Assembly (NCBI GenBank): GCA_029012365.1
Contig: JAQXLY010000038.1
Coordinates: 1-64,000, forward strand
Direction: 5' to 3'
DNA from: Lachnospiraceae bacterium
GTDB taxonomy: Bacteria; Bacillota; Clostridia; Lachnospirales; Lachnospiraceae
Length of the DNA: 64,000 bases
The notes under the pieces are model-generated. The model saw nothing but the letters and a program-made list of their open reading frames with translations, searched no databases and was not told the DNA's origin. Positions within the stretch are counted from its first letter, which is position 1, and the number at the start of each line of letters is the position of its first letter. A program made the position numbers and the translations under genes. This document shows positions 30,684-39,750 of the stretch, one piece after another.

Positions 30684-31954
30684 ACACGGTCACCTGCCTT
30701 AATAATATTTTCCCCACTTGCCAGAACGCCTCTCGGATAATCATCTAAGGTAGTTCCGCCGAAAATAGCTGTGTTCTTTCCGATACGGACTCTGTCCGGA
30801 ATAATGGAATTTTCTCCAATGGTTACCATACCGTTGGTATAAATATCCGGTTTCCATGAATTCGGAACCTCATCAAACACACCCAGCTCACAGTTAATGC
30901 CAATGAAACAGTTTTCCGCAATAATTGCTTTATTTACCGTTGTGTTTTCTCCAATCACGGTTCCCTTCATTATAATAGAATCACGTACAACGCTGTTCTC
31001 ACCGATAATAACACCCGGTCCGATAACGGAATTATATACCTTGCCGTATATTTCCGCACCCTCGCCTATAATTGCACGTTCAATCACACTTTTTTCGGAA
31101 ATGTATTGCGGCGGAATCACGTCGGACTTTGTGTAAATCTTCCAGAACTCCTCGTAAAGGTTAAACTCCGGAATCAAATCAATCAATTCCATATTAGATT
31201 CCCAGTAGGACTGAAGTGTTCCTACATCCTTCCAGTACCCGTTGTACTCGTATGCATAAATTCTGTCTCCGCGGTTGTGACAATAAGGAATTACGTGCTT
31301 TCCGAAATCACAGCCCTCTCTGTCCGACAGCGTAATCAGTGCTTCCTTCAGCACCTTCCATGTAAAAATGTAAATACCCATAGATGCCAGATTACTGCGC
31401 GGCTGCGGTGGCTTCTCCTCAAACTCCGTAATACGCTTATCCGCATCCGTAATCGCAACGCCGAAACGGCTTGCCTCCTCAAGCGGAACCGGTATGGTTG
31501 CCAGCGTAATATCAGCCTTCTTCTGTTTGTGGAAATCAAGCATGGATTCATAATCCATCTTATAAATATGATCACCGCCGAGAATCAGCACATATTCCGG
31601 ATTATAATATTCCATGTACTTTAGATTCTGGTATATGGCATTTGCCGTACCCGTATACCATTCACTGTTATTCCCCTTCTCATAGGGAGGGAGAATGGAA
31701 ACACCGCCGACGTTACGGTCCAAATCCCACGGAATACCGATTCCGATATGTGTGTTCAGGCGAAGCGGCTGATACTGGGTCAGAACACCAACCGTATCCA
31801 CGCCCGAATTAATACAGTTACTGAGCGGGAAATCGATGATACGATATTTTCCGCCAAAGGCAACTGCCGGCTTCGCAATGGATGATGTCAGCACGCCCAG
31901 GCGCGAACCTTGTCCGCCTGCCAGCAACATCGCAATCATTTCTTTTTTAATCAC
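30680..31954 (-). CDS. glgC: glucose-1-phosphate adenylyltransferase GlgC
   Basis: [46 protein letters not shown] start at 31954 preferred (AAGGGGTG upstream). Confidence 0.96.
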   Translation of the reverse strand: MIKKEMIAMLLAGGQGSRLGVLTSSIAKPAVAFGGKYRIIDFPLSNCINSGVDTVGVLTQYQPLRLNTHIGIGIPWDLDRNVGGVSILPPYEKGNNSEWYTGTANAIYQNLKYMEYYNPEYVLILGGDHIYKMDYESMLDFHKQKKADITLATIPVPLEEASRFGVAITDADKRITEFEEKPPQPRSNLASMGIYIFTWKVLKEALITLSDREGCDFGKHVIPYCHNRGDRIYAYEYNGYWKDVGTLQSYWESNMELIDLIPEFNLYEEFWKIYTKSDVIPPQYISEKSVIERAIIGEGAEIYGKVYNSVIGPGVIIGENSVVRDSIIMKGTVIGENTTVNKAIIAENCFIGINCELGVFDEVPNSWKPDIYTNGMVTIGENSIIPDRVRIGKNTAIFGGTTLDDYPRGVLASGENIIKAGDRV

Positions 31955-32200
31955 GTTAATCACCCCTTGAGTTTTATAGTAGTAACTTCTATTTCTACGC
32001 ATTCGCGCATACATTTAAGGTATCTTTATTATAACATATTTTCTTCCGAAAGTACATGGTTTTTTTCTACAAATTACAACAAAATCGCAATTTTTTTTAC
32101 AGTTTTGCAAGCTGACTTTTTTTTCCTCTCTTTTCTTTCCATTTCTTTCTCTCTCCATATTTTTCCTGTTATTTTATTAAACATTCCGTCATCTCTTTGC

Positions 32201-32228
32201 TTGCACATAATTTAAAATATGATATACT
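32201..32228 (+). promoter_or_regulatory. murC promoter
   Basis: TTGCAC (32201-32206), 16 nt, TATACT (32223-32228). Confidence 0.6.
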
Positions 32229-32275
32229 ATTAATAATCTTACTAATTTTCAGGCAATATGAAAGGAGTTTTATCC

Positions 32276-33682
32276 ATGTTTCAGATTAAGCTTTCCGACC
32301 CGGTTTCGGTTCACTTTATCGGCATTGGCGGCATCAGCATGAGTGCACTTGCGGAGCTTTTACACAGACAGGGGTTTCGTGTCAGCGGTTCTGATTTGAA
32401 GTCCACCTCTATTACGTCTCATCTTGAGGAGCTTGGGATTACCATATTTTACACACAGCAGGCCTCAAATATTCCTGCAGACTGTTCCGTAGTCATTTAC
32501 ACCGCCGCCGTACACGCCGACAATCCGGAGCTTTCACGGGCTGTCGAGCTTGGACTTCCTGTTCTGGAACGAAAGGATCTGCTTGGTCAGATTATGACAC
32601 AGTATCTTCACGTGGCCGGAATTGCCGGCTCTCACGGCAAAACAACTACCACCTCTATGCTTTCTCTTATGCTTTTGGAGGGAGGACTCGACCCGACCGT
32701 TTTAGTCGGAGGAGTCTTAGACGGCATCGGCGGCAATCTCCGCATGGGTTCTTCCGATTATCTGGTAGCCGAAGCCTGTGAATACTGCAACAGTTTCTTA
32801 AGCTTTCATCCGACCGACGCAATTATATTAAATATAGAAGCGGAACACCTTGATTTTTTCCGTGACCTTGAGGATATTCGCCACTCCTTCCGCAAATACG
32901 CACAAATTCTGCCCGCATCCGGCACACTGGTAATAAACGGTGACATAGAACGGCTTTCCGAGCTGACCGAAATGCTTCAGGCAAATGTAGTCACCTACGG
33001 TCTGTGCGATACTCCGGAACAATGTACGGACTACGATTACGCGGCATCGGATATTTCCTTTGACGCAAACGGATTCGGCAGCTACGACCTTTACCGAAAC
33101 GGCAGCTTGCTTGGCAGAATCATGTTACATGTTATTGGTACCCACAATATTTCCAACTCCGTTGCGGCGGCAGCTCTCGCCCTGTCCTACGGTGTCTCTT
33201 TTGAGGCGGTTTCCTCCGCATTGCGGAAATACACCGGTACAAAGCGCCGTTTTGAATACAAGGGACTGGTAAACGGTATCCGTGTTTACGACGATTATGC
33301 CCATCACCCATCCGAGATAGCGGCAACCTTGCAGGCCGCACGTGCCTGTGTTTCCGGACAGCAGAAGCTCTGGTGCCTGTTCCAGCCTCACACCTTTTCC
33401 CGTACCAAAGCCTTTTTGCATGAATTTGCGGAAGCACTTTCTCACGCAGATTCCGTTGTTCTGGCAGACATTTACAGTGCCTCCAGAGAAAAAGATCCGG
33501 GAGACATTTCTTCTGCCGATATTGCGGTTCTTCTAAAAGAAAAAGGTAAAGATGTTTACCATTTTCACAGTTTTGAGGAAATCGAAAAATATTTATTGGC
33601 AAATTGCCGACAGGGAGATTTGTTGATAACTATGGGGGCGGGTGACATTGTTAACGTAGCCGAATCCTTGATTTCAATCTAG
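32276..33682 (+). CDS. murC: UDP-N-acetylmuramate--L-alanine ligase
   Basis: VHFIGIGGISMSALAELLHRQGFRVSGSD, AGSHGKTTTTSML, VYDDYAHHPSEIAATLQAAR, LFQPHTFSRTK. Confidence 0.97.
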   Translation: MFQIKLSDPVSVHFIGIGGISMSALAELLHRQGFRVSGSDLKSTSITSHLEELGITIFYTQQASNIPADCSVVIYTAAVHADNPELSRAVELGLPVLERKDLLGQIMTQYLHVAGIAGSHGKTTTTSMLSLMLLEGGLDPTVLVGGVLDGIGGNLRMGSSDYLVAEACEYCNSFLSFHPTDAIILNIEAEHLDFFRDLEDIRHSFRKYAQILPASGTLVINGDIERLSELTEMLQANVVTYGLCDTPEQCTDYDYAASDISFDANGFGSYDLYRNGSLLGRIMLHVIGTHNISNSVAAAALALSYGVSFEAVSSALRKYTGTKRRFEYKGLVNGIRVYDDYAHHPSEIAATLQAARACVSGQQKLWCLFQPHTFSRTKAFLHEFAEALSHADSVVLADIYSASREKDPGDISSADIAVLLKEKGKDVYHFHSFEEIEKYLLANCRQGDLLITMGAGDIVNVAESLISI

Positions 33683-33873
33683 TTATCCACATTATCCACA
33701 ACCTTATCAACATTTTTTGTTTGAAAAGGTTGTGGATTTCTTTTTTCAAAAAACATTTTTCTACAAAAATAGACCTACAAAAGTAGAACGTGGTTTTTTA
33801 AGACTTCCCCGCTTTTTTTTCTTTTTTTTCACAATCGCAGATATTTTTTTCCACATTATCCACACTATCCACA
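33683..33873 (+). promoter_or_regulatory. cluster of DnaA boxes upstream of dnaD
   Basis: TTATCCACA at 33683-33691, 33692-33700 and 33856-33864; one-mismatch copies TTATCAACA 33704-33712, TTTTCCACA 33847-33855, CTATCCACA 33865-33873; A/T-rich stretch between. Confidence 0.7.
33694..33745 (+). terminator. murC rho-independent terminator
   Basis: ATCCACAACCTT (33694-33705) / AAGGTTGTGGAT (33726-33737) followed by TTCTTTTTT. Confidence 0.75.
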
Positions 33874-33900
33874 AGCAATTCCCTTTCATCCACGCCCAAA

Positions 33901-33928
33901 TTGCAATTTCCTAAAAATATGCTATACT
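33901..33928 (+). promoter_or_regulatory. dnaD promoter
   Basis: TTGCAA (33901-33906), 16 nt, TATACT (33923-33928). Confidence 0.65.
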
Positions 33929-33976
33929 CAGGGTAACGATTTTGCCCGGACACGGGTAGCTTGAGGAGGAATCCCT

Positions 33977-35083
33977 ATGGACGGAATCTCAGTATATTCC
34001 GAAGACACAAGAACCACTCTGGTTCCAAATGAATTCATTGATTATTATATGCCTCGTGCCAACGGCACCTTTGTTAAGGTTTATCTTTACCTGCTTCGCT
34101 GCCTGTCAGCTCCCGAAGCCGGTTTTGGTATCAGCGTCATTGCCGATGCCTTAGAGGAAACCGAAAAGGATATTCTGCGTGCGCTTCGCTACTGGGAGCG
34201 TGAAAAAGTGCTTTCCCTGACCTGGGGAGAAGCAGATGAAATCCGCGGAATTAAATTAAACCGCTTATCCAGACCGGATACTGTTACCGGTTCCGCAGAT
34301 GTTTCCGCGCGTTGTGCGGTACAGACTGCCGGGCAAGCCTTCGTATCCGACACGGATAAAGCTGCATCCCTTTCTGAAAAAAAGAATACTCCGGCAAAGA
34401 TTCCGGAATATTCCCCGGCGCAGCTGGAAGCCTTTGCCGATTGTCAGGATACCAAATGGCTGCTTCATGCAGCGGAAGGATATCTGGAACGTATGTTAAA
34501 ACCGACGGATGTACAGCTCCTGTTCTTTTTACACGACGAGCTTCATTTTTCCAATGAACTGATTCTTCATCTTTATGAATATTGCGTGTCCCGTGGCAAA
34601 AAGGCACCTTCCTATATTCTGAAGGTAGCGCTTTCATGGCATGAGGACGGAATCGATACGGCAGAGAAGGCGGAGGAGCGCTCTTTACAGTTTGACTCCT
34701 GTTTTACCGCGGTCAACCGGGCATTTGCATTAAATCGGGCTCCAGGCATTTCCGAGCGCCGCTTTCTAAATCGCTGGAGTTCCTTCGGCTTTTCCTCAGA
34801 TATAATCGAGGAAGCCTGCAGCCGTGCTCTTCTTTCCACCTCTCATCCGGATTTTAAATATGCGGACAAGATTCTGGAACGCTGGCATCAAAATAATGTA
34901 CATACCATGTCCGACGTAAAAAAGCTGGATGAGGCACATAACGCACGTATCCCGCAGGGACAAGCCGTCGGTGTAAGACGTGCGGACAACAACCGGTTCA
35001 ACTCGTTTCCGCAGAGAGATTACTCCGGCAATGACCTTACGGATCTCGAAAATGCGCTGTTAGCCAGACCGGCTTCCCGTTAG
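33977..35083 (+). CDS. DnaD-domain replication initiation protein
   Basis: N-terminal wHTH-like region (FVKVYLYLLRCLSAPEAGFGISVIADAL...RALRYWEREKVL) and C-terminal DnaD-like helical repeats (YADKILERWHQNNVHTMSDV). Confidence 0.88.
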   Translation: MDGISVYSEDTRTTLVPNEFIDYYMPRANGTFVKVYLYLLRCLSAPEAGFGISVIADALEETEKDILRALRYWEREKVLSLTWGEADEIRGIKLNRLSRPDTVTGSADVSARCAVQTAGQAFVSDTDKAASLSEKKNTPAKIPEYSPAQLEAFADCQDTKWLLHAAEGYLERMLKPTDVQLLFFLHDELHFSNELILHLYEYCVSRGKKAPSYILKVALSWHEDGIDTAEKAEERSLQFDSCFTAVNRAFALNRAPGISERRFLNRWSSFGFSSDIIEEACSRALLSTSHPDFKYADKILERWHQNNVHTMSDVKKLDEAHNARIPQGQAVGVRRADNNRFNSFPQRDYSGNDLTDLENALLARPASR

Positions 35084-35098
35084 AGAAGGAGATTACCC

Positions 35099-36097
35099 AT
35101 GCACCAGGAAGAACAATATTATAATCGTCTGCTTCGCAGCTACGAGGAAACCAGAGTCCGTCACCTGCATGAGCAGAAGCTAAAGCGTGAGGAAATATAC
35201 GCAAAGCTCCCGGTTCTGGCCGAACTTGACCGTAAGCTTGCCTCGGATTCCGTTTCGGCTGCCCGTGCCGCCTTAGACGGAGATACCGCGGCACTTGAGC
35301 AGCTTTCCGAAAATAATAGGAAGATTTCCTCGCAAAAGACACAGATACTGCAATCGGCAGGATACCCCGCTGATTGTCTGGAGCTTACGTATACCTGTCC
35401 CGATTGTAAGGACACCGGATTTATCGGACAGGAAAAATGCCACTGCTTTAAGCAGGCGCTTACTCTTGCACTTTCCGAAAATTCCACTCTGAGTCATCTT
35501 CTGGAAAAGGAAAACTTCGACACATTTTCCTTTTCCTATTATGATGATTTGACAGCCGATACCCAGTTACAAATTACCCCCCGTGCAAACATCCGCAAAA
35601 TCGTTGCCGATGCCAGACAATTTGTGAACGAATTTGACACGGTCTGCCGCAGCCTGTTGATTTACGGAAATACCGGTGTCGGAAAAACATTTCTCACAAA
35701 CTGCATTGCAAAGGCTCTGATGGACACTGCCCACCATGTTGTTTATATGACCTCTCATGCACTGTTTGAAGCGTTCGAGGCGCACCGCTTTGAACATGCG
35801 GAGCAGCCTGAGAGTTCCATTCTTTACCACTATATTTTTCACTGTGATTTATTAATTATTGATGATTTGGGAACCGAGCTTTCCAATACCTTTACCAATT
35901 CCATGCTGTACACCTGTATTAACGAACGGCAGCTTCACAGAAAGTCTACCGTTATTTCCACAAACCTCTCTTTAGAACAGCTTCGCGATCGTTACAGCGA
36001 ACGCATTTTTTCCCGTATAACAGGGAACTATACTTTATGGAAGCTTATCGGAAAGGATATCCGGGTGCTGAAGCGCATGGAAGAAGTGCGTCGCTGA
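35099..36097 (+). CDS. helicase loader, DnaC/DnaI-like AAA+ ATPase
   Basis: Zinc-finger-like CPDCKDTGFIGQEKCHC, GNTGVGKTFLTNCIAKAL Walker A, LLIIDDLGTE Walker B. Confidence 0.92.
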   Translation: MHQEEQYYNRLLRSYEETRVRHLHEQKLKREEIYAKLPVLAELDRKLASDSVSAARAALDGDTAALEQLSENNRKISSQKTQILQSAGYPADCLELTYTCPDCKDTGFIGQEKCHCFKQALTLALSENSTLSHLLEKENFDTFSFSYYDDLTADTQLQITPRANIRKIVADARQFVNEFDTVCRSLLIYGNTGVGKTFLTNCIAKALMDTAHHVVYMTSHALFEAFEAHRFEHAEQPESSILYHYIFHCDLLIIDDLGTELSNTFTNSMLYTCINERQLHRKSTVISTNLSLEQLRDRYSERIFSRITGNYTLWKLIGKDIRVLKRMEEVRR

Positions 36098-36132
36098 CCC
36101 CCTGATGCACCTCAATTATTTTTTTCCATTCC

Positions 36133-36161
36133 TTGACAAAGCACTCTTGTCATAGTATGAT
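36133..36161 (+). promoter_or_regulatory. prs promoter
   Basis: TTGACA (36133-36138), 17 nt, TATGAT (36156-36161). The ORF-track TTG start at 36133 lies in this -35 box. Confidence 0.7.
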
Positions 36162-36207
36162 ATTTAACGCAAAAACACTATTTCACACAAAATCGGAGGA
36201 AAAGATT

Positions 36208-37383
36208 ATGCCACTTCAAGAAGATTATGTTGCAACCGTGCCGGTAGGCAAACTGGGGATTATTGCCTTAGAGAGCTGCCGTGAGCTGGGGCAGAAAATC
36301 AATAACTACCTTGTAGAATGGAGAACAGCACGCATTCATGAGGTGCATACTCCTACGGTTTTATTCGACGGTTATCAGAGAGAGTCATATCTGGTTGATT
36401 CTAAATGTCCCCGTTTCGGTTCCGGTGAAGCAAAGGGGATTATCAAGCAGTCCGTCCGCGGTGACGACCTGTATATTCTTGTTGATGTGTGTAACTATAA
36501 TTTAACTTATACTGTTCGCGGTGAAATCAGCCATATGTCCCCGGATGATCATTTTCAGGATTTGAAGCGTGTGATTGCCGCTGCCGGCGGAAAAGCGCAC
36601 CGTATCACGGTGATTATGCCGTATCTGTACGAAAGCCGTCAGGATAAGAGAAGCTCCAGAGAGTCCTTAGACTGTGCCGTTGCTTTGCAGGAGCTTGTAA
36701 ACCTCGGAGTAGAGAGTATTATTACCTTTGACGCGCACAATCCGAGCGTGCAGAATGCTATCCCGTTAAAAACCTTCGAGACAGTACCGCCTACATACCA
36801 GTTTGTTAAGGCGCTGCTTCGTACCACTCCGGATTTGATTGCAGATCCGGCTCACCTTATGGTCATCAGCCCCGATGAAGGCGGTATGGGACGCGCGGTT
36901 TATTTTGCGAATTCCCTTGGGGTAGATGTCGGCATGTTTTATAAACGTCGCGACTATTCTACCATTGTTGACGGCCGCAACCCGATTGTTGCACACGAAT
37001 TCTTAGGTGCCGATGTAGAGGGAAAGGATGTTGTTATTATCGATGACATGATTTCCTCCGGTGACAGCATGATTCATACAGCAAGGGAATTAAAGGAACG
37101 TAAGGCAAATCGTATCTTTATCTGTGCTACCTTCGGTCTGTTTACAAACGGACTGGCAAAATTTGATGAAGCATATGAGGCAGGGTGGATTACAAAGGTG
37201 ATTACCACCAACCTGATTTACCAGCCGGACGAGCTGTTTGCCAGACCGTACTATGAAAATGCCGACATGAGCAAGTATATCGCTCTTTTGATTGATGCAT
37301 TAAACCACGACGGTTCCATCAGCGAATATTTGAATCCGTCCGCACGCATTCAGCAGCTTTTGAAAAAGCACGAAAAGCGTTAA
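36208..37383 (+). CDS. prs: ribose-phosphate pyrophosphokinase (divergent long form)
   Basis: MPLQEDYVATVPVGKLGIIAL...; KDVVIIDDMISSGDSMIHTARELKERKANRIFICATFGLFTNG PRPP-binding loop. Start set to ATG at 36208. Confidence 0.88.
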   Translation: MPLQEDYVATVPVGKLGIIALESCRELGQKINNYLVEWRTARIHEVHTPTVLFDGYQRESYLVDSKCPRFGSGEAKGIIKQSVRGDDLYILVDVCNYNLTYTVRGEISHMSPDDHFQDLKRVIAAAGGKAHRITVIMPYLYESRQDKRSSRESLDCAVALQELVNLGVESIITFDAHNPSVQNAIPLKTFETVPPTYQFVKALLRTTPDLIADPAHLMVISPDEGGMGRAVYFANSLGVDVGMFYKRRDYSTIVDGRNPIVAHEFLGADVEGKDVVIIDDMISSGDSMIHTARELKERKANRIFICATFGLFTNGLAKFDEAYEAGWITKVITTNLIYQPDELFARPYYENADMSKYIALLIDALNHDGSISEYLNPSARIQQLLKKHEKR

Positions 37384-37389
37384 ATTTTA

Positions 37390-37425
37390 TAAGAGGGCTG
37401 ATACAAAACCGTAACAGCCCTCTTA
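37390..37425. terminator. bidirectional terminator between convergent prs and PBP genes
   Basis: TAAGAGGGCTG (37390-37400) / CAGCCCTCTTA (37415-37425). Confidence 0.85.
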
Positions 37426-39708
37426 TTCATAAAAATCATTATAGTCCCGGGAGGTTGTCCCCCGGTTTTCCCACCGTTCATCATACTCAATCCAGCCGGT
37501 AGGCGGCGTTGGTTCGGGAGTCGGCAATGCTGTCGGTTCCGGAGTAGCTTCGGGAACCGGCGACGGTGTCAGTCCCGAAGGAAGCTCCTGTAACAGCGGT
37601 TCGGATTCCGCTGCTGTTTCGTTCTGCGGCTCGTTTTCTACAGGATTCCATGCCGACACATCTTCCTTCTCTTTTAGCGCATCATCTATAATTTCCACCG
37701 GACGCTCATCCTCATACAGTGCGAAGTCCCTTTTCTCCAGACCTTCATGCAGCTGTTCCATAAAGGACTTCCAGATATACCCCGGATACGTGTTTCCCGC
37801 AAGATTGTCGAGCGGCTTCGGTATATCATAGCCCACCCAGACTGCCGTTGTATAATAAGGTGTATATCCGACAAACCATCCGTCTTTAATATCGTTTGTC
37901 GTTCCGGTTTTCCCTGCGGATACCGAGTTCTTAAGCTGCAGCTTCACACCGGTTCCGCTCGTCATGACTCCCTGCAGAATATCAGTCATCATCCGGGCCG
38001 CATTTTCCTTGTAAATCCGAATGCTCTCCTGTTCTTCTCCAACAATCTCTTCGCCATCGGCCGTTGTTATTTTCACAATACAGGTAGGATTCCGGTAAAT
38101 ACCGTCATTCGCAAGCGTACAATATGCCCCCGCCATCTCCAGCGTACAGACTCCGTAGGTAAGCCCTCCGAGCGATGCTGCCGGAACATAATCCGATGCC
38201 ACAATATTACGGAACTGCATCTTTGTCACATAGGAAAGGCCAACCTCCGGTGTAAGCTCCTCAAACAGTTTCCACGCCACGGTATTCTTTGATACCTCCA
38301 CAGCTCGCCTCAGGGTAATATTACCGGAATATACTCCGTTTGCATTTCTGGGGCCGCCCGGAAAGCGCTCATCCAGCACGATAGTATCCGGAAAGTAGCC
38401 CCGTTCCAGCATCGGTGTATACACCACCAGCGGCTTAATCGAACTCCCCGGCTGTCTGAAGCTCTGGTAAGCACGGTTCAGGGAATACCCGTACTCAACC
38501 TCACCCCGGCCTCCGACAATCGCTACCACACGTCCGGTTTCATTTTCCACACAGGTTGCCGCACCCTGCAATGTATAGATGCCCTCCTCTGTTTTTTCCT
38601 CAAATTCTCCAAGCTGATTTTGTACCGTTTCGAGCAAAAGTGCCTGCTTTTCCAAATCAATCGAGGTATACACACGATATCCGCCGTTATACAGCTGTTT
38701 TTGCCAATAGGCATAGCTCTCTGTGTAATACTCCAGGTAAACATCCTTTGCCTCATCATCCTCAAAAGAATAACAGAACGGGAAGCCGTTTTGCTCCATC
38801 AGTGCCCTCGTAGCGCAAAAAATAGCAAATGTTTCCACGTAGTCGTTGTGAGGCTCCTCCTGCGGGCAAAGCACAATTTCTTCCCTGCATGCCGACAAAT
38901 ACCGTTCCCTGTCCAATTTTCCGTCGTTGTACATCTGCTCCATAATCGAATTACGTCTTTCAAGAGTATCCTCAAAATGGCGGTACGGATCGTACAGCGA
39001 AGGATTATTCGGTATCGCACATAAAAACATCAGCTCCGACAAAGACAGCTCCGCTACTCCTCTGGAAAAATAGCCGTGTGCCGCTGCCTGTATTCCGTAA
39101 TATCCGTTGGCAAAATAAATATTATTGAGATAGAACTCTAAAATTTCCTTTTTCTCATACCTCTTTTCCAGTTCACCTGCGAGAAAAATCTCAGTTATTT
39201 TTCTTTCATAGGTCTGTTCATTCGACAGGTAAATATTTCTTGCAAGCTGCTGCGTAATGGTACTGCCTCCCTGATAAATCACTCCCTTATGCTTTAACAG
39301 ACTATATACCGCACGGAGGTTTGCCATATAATCCACGCCCTCATGGGAAAAGAACTTTTTATCCTCCGTTACAATCATTGCGGTAACCACATCCTCCGGA
39401 ATATTACTATACTCCAGATAATACACTTCCTTTCCCGACTGCAATGTCTTTATCCTCGTTCCGTCCTTTGCATAAATGATGCTTGTCTGGGAACGTTTAA
39501 AATCCTCACGCGAAGCCTCCCTCATAATTTTCTTTGCCCTACTGTAATAGGAAAGAACCGTTTTTCCGTATTTTGCATAAAAATAAAGCCCCGCCGTAGA
39601 CACCGACAAAAAAAGGAATAATAGTAAAAAGCCCATTATCGTGAGTATAAGCCTTTTTCTTTTCCGTTTTTTCCTGTTCGGTTCCCGTACCGCAAGCTTC
39701 TTTTCCAT
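37423..39708 (-). CDS. class A penicillin-binding protein (transglycosylase/transpeptidase)
   Basis: TEDKKFFSHEGVDYMANLRA, QGGSTITQQLARNIYLS, RQPGSSIKPLVVYTP, SAGKTGTTNDIKDGWFVGYTP; proline-rich C-terminal tail. Confidence 0.96.
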   Translation of the reverse strand: MEKKLAVREPNRKKRKRKRLILTIMGFLLLFLFLSVSTAGLYFYAKYGKTVLSYYSRAKKIMREASREDFKRSQTSIIYAKDGTRIKTLQSGKEVYYLEYSNIPEDVVTAMIVTEDKKFFSHEGVDYMANLRAVYSLLKHKGVIYQGGSTITQQLARNIYLSNEQTYERKITEIFLAGELEKRYEKKEILEFYLNNIYFANGYYGIQAAAHGYFSRGVAELSLSELMFLCAIPNNPSLYDPYRHFEDTLERRNSIMEQMYNDGKLDRERYLSACREEIVLCPQEEPHNDYVETFAIFCATRALMEQNGFPFCYSFEDDEAKDVYLEYYTESYAYWQKQLYNGGYRVYTSIDLEKQALLLETVQNQLGEFEEKTEEGIYTLQGAATCVENETGRVVAIVGGRGEVEYGYSLNRAYQSFRQPGSSIKPLVVYTPMLERGYFPDTIVLDERFPGGPRNANGVYSGNITLRRAVEVSKNTVAWKLFEELTPEVGLSYVTKMQFRNIVASDYVPAASLGGLTYGVCTLEMAGAYCTLANDGIYRNPTCIVKITTADGEEIVGEEQESIRIYKENAARMMTDILQGVMTSGTGVKLQLKNSVSAGKTGTTNDIKDGWFVGYTPYYTTAVWVGYDIPKPLDNLAGNTYPGYIWKSFMEQLHEGLEKRDFALYEDERPVEIIDDALKEKEDVSAWNPVENEPQNETAAESEPLLQELPSGLTPSPVPEATPEPTALPTPEPTPPTGWIEYDERWENRGTTSRDYNDFYE

Positions 39709-39750
39709 ATCCGTACCTCTTCCTCACGCCTATTCGCCTTTGAGATACCC

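Noticed and set aside
33683-33873. Interpretation as the chromosomal origin
   Set aside because: No dnaA, dnaN, recF, gyrB or rpmH nearby and no clear skew switch by eye; kept as a DnaA-box cluster with a skew test proposed.
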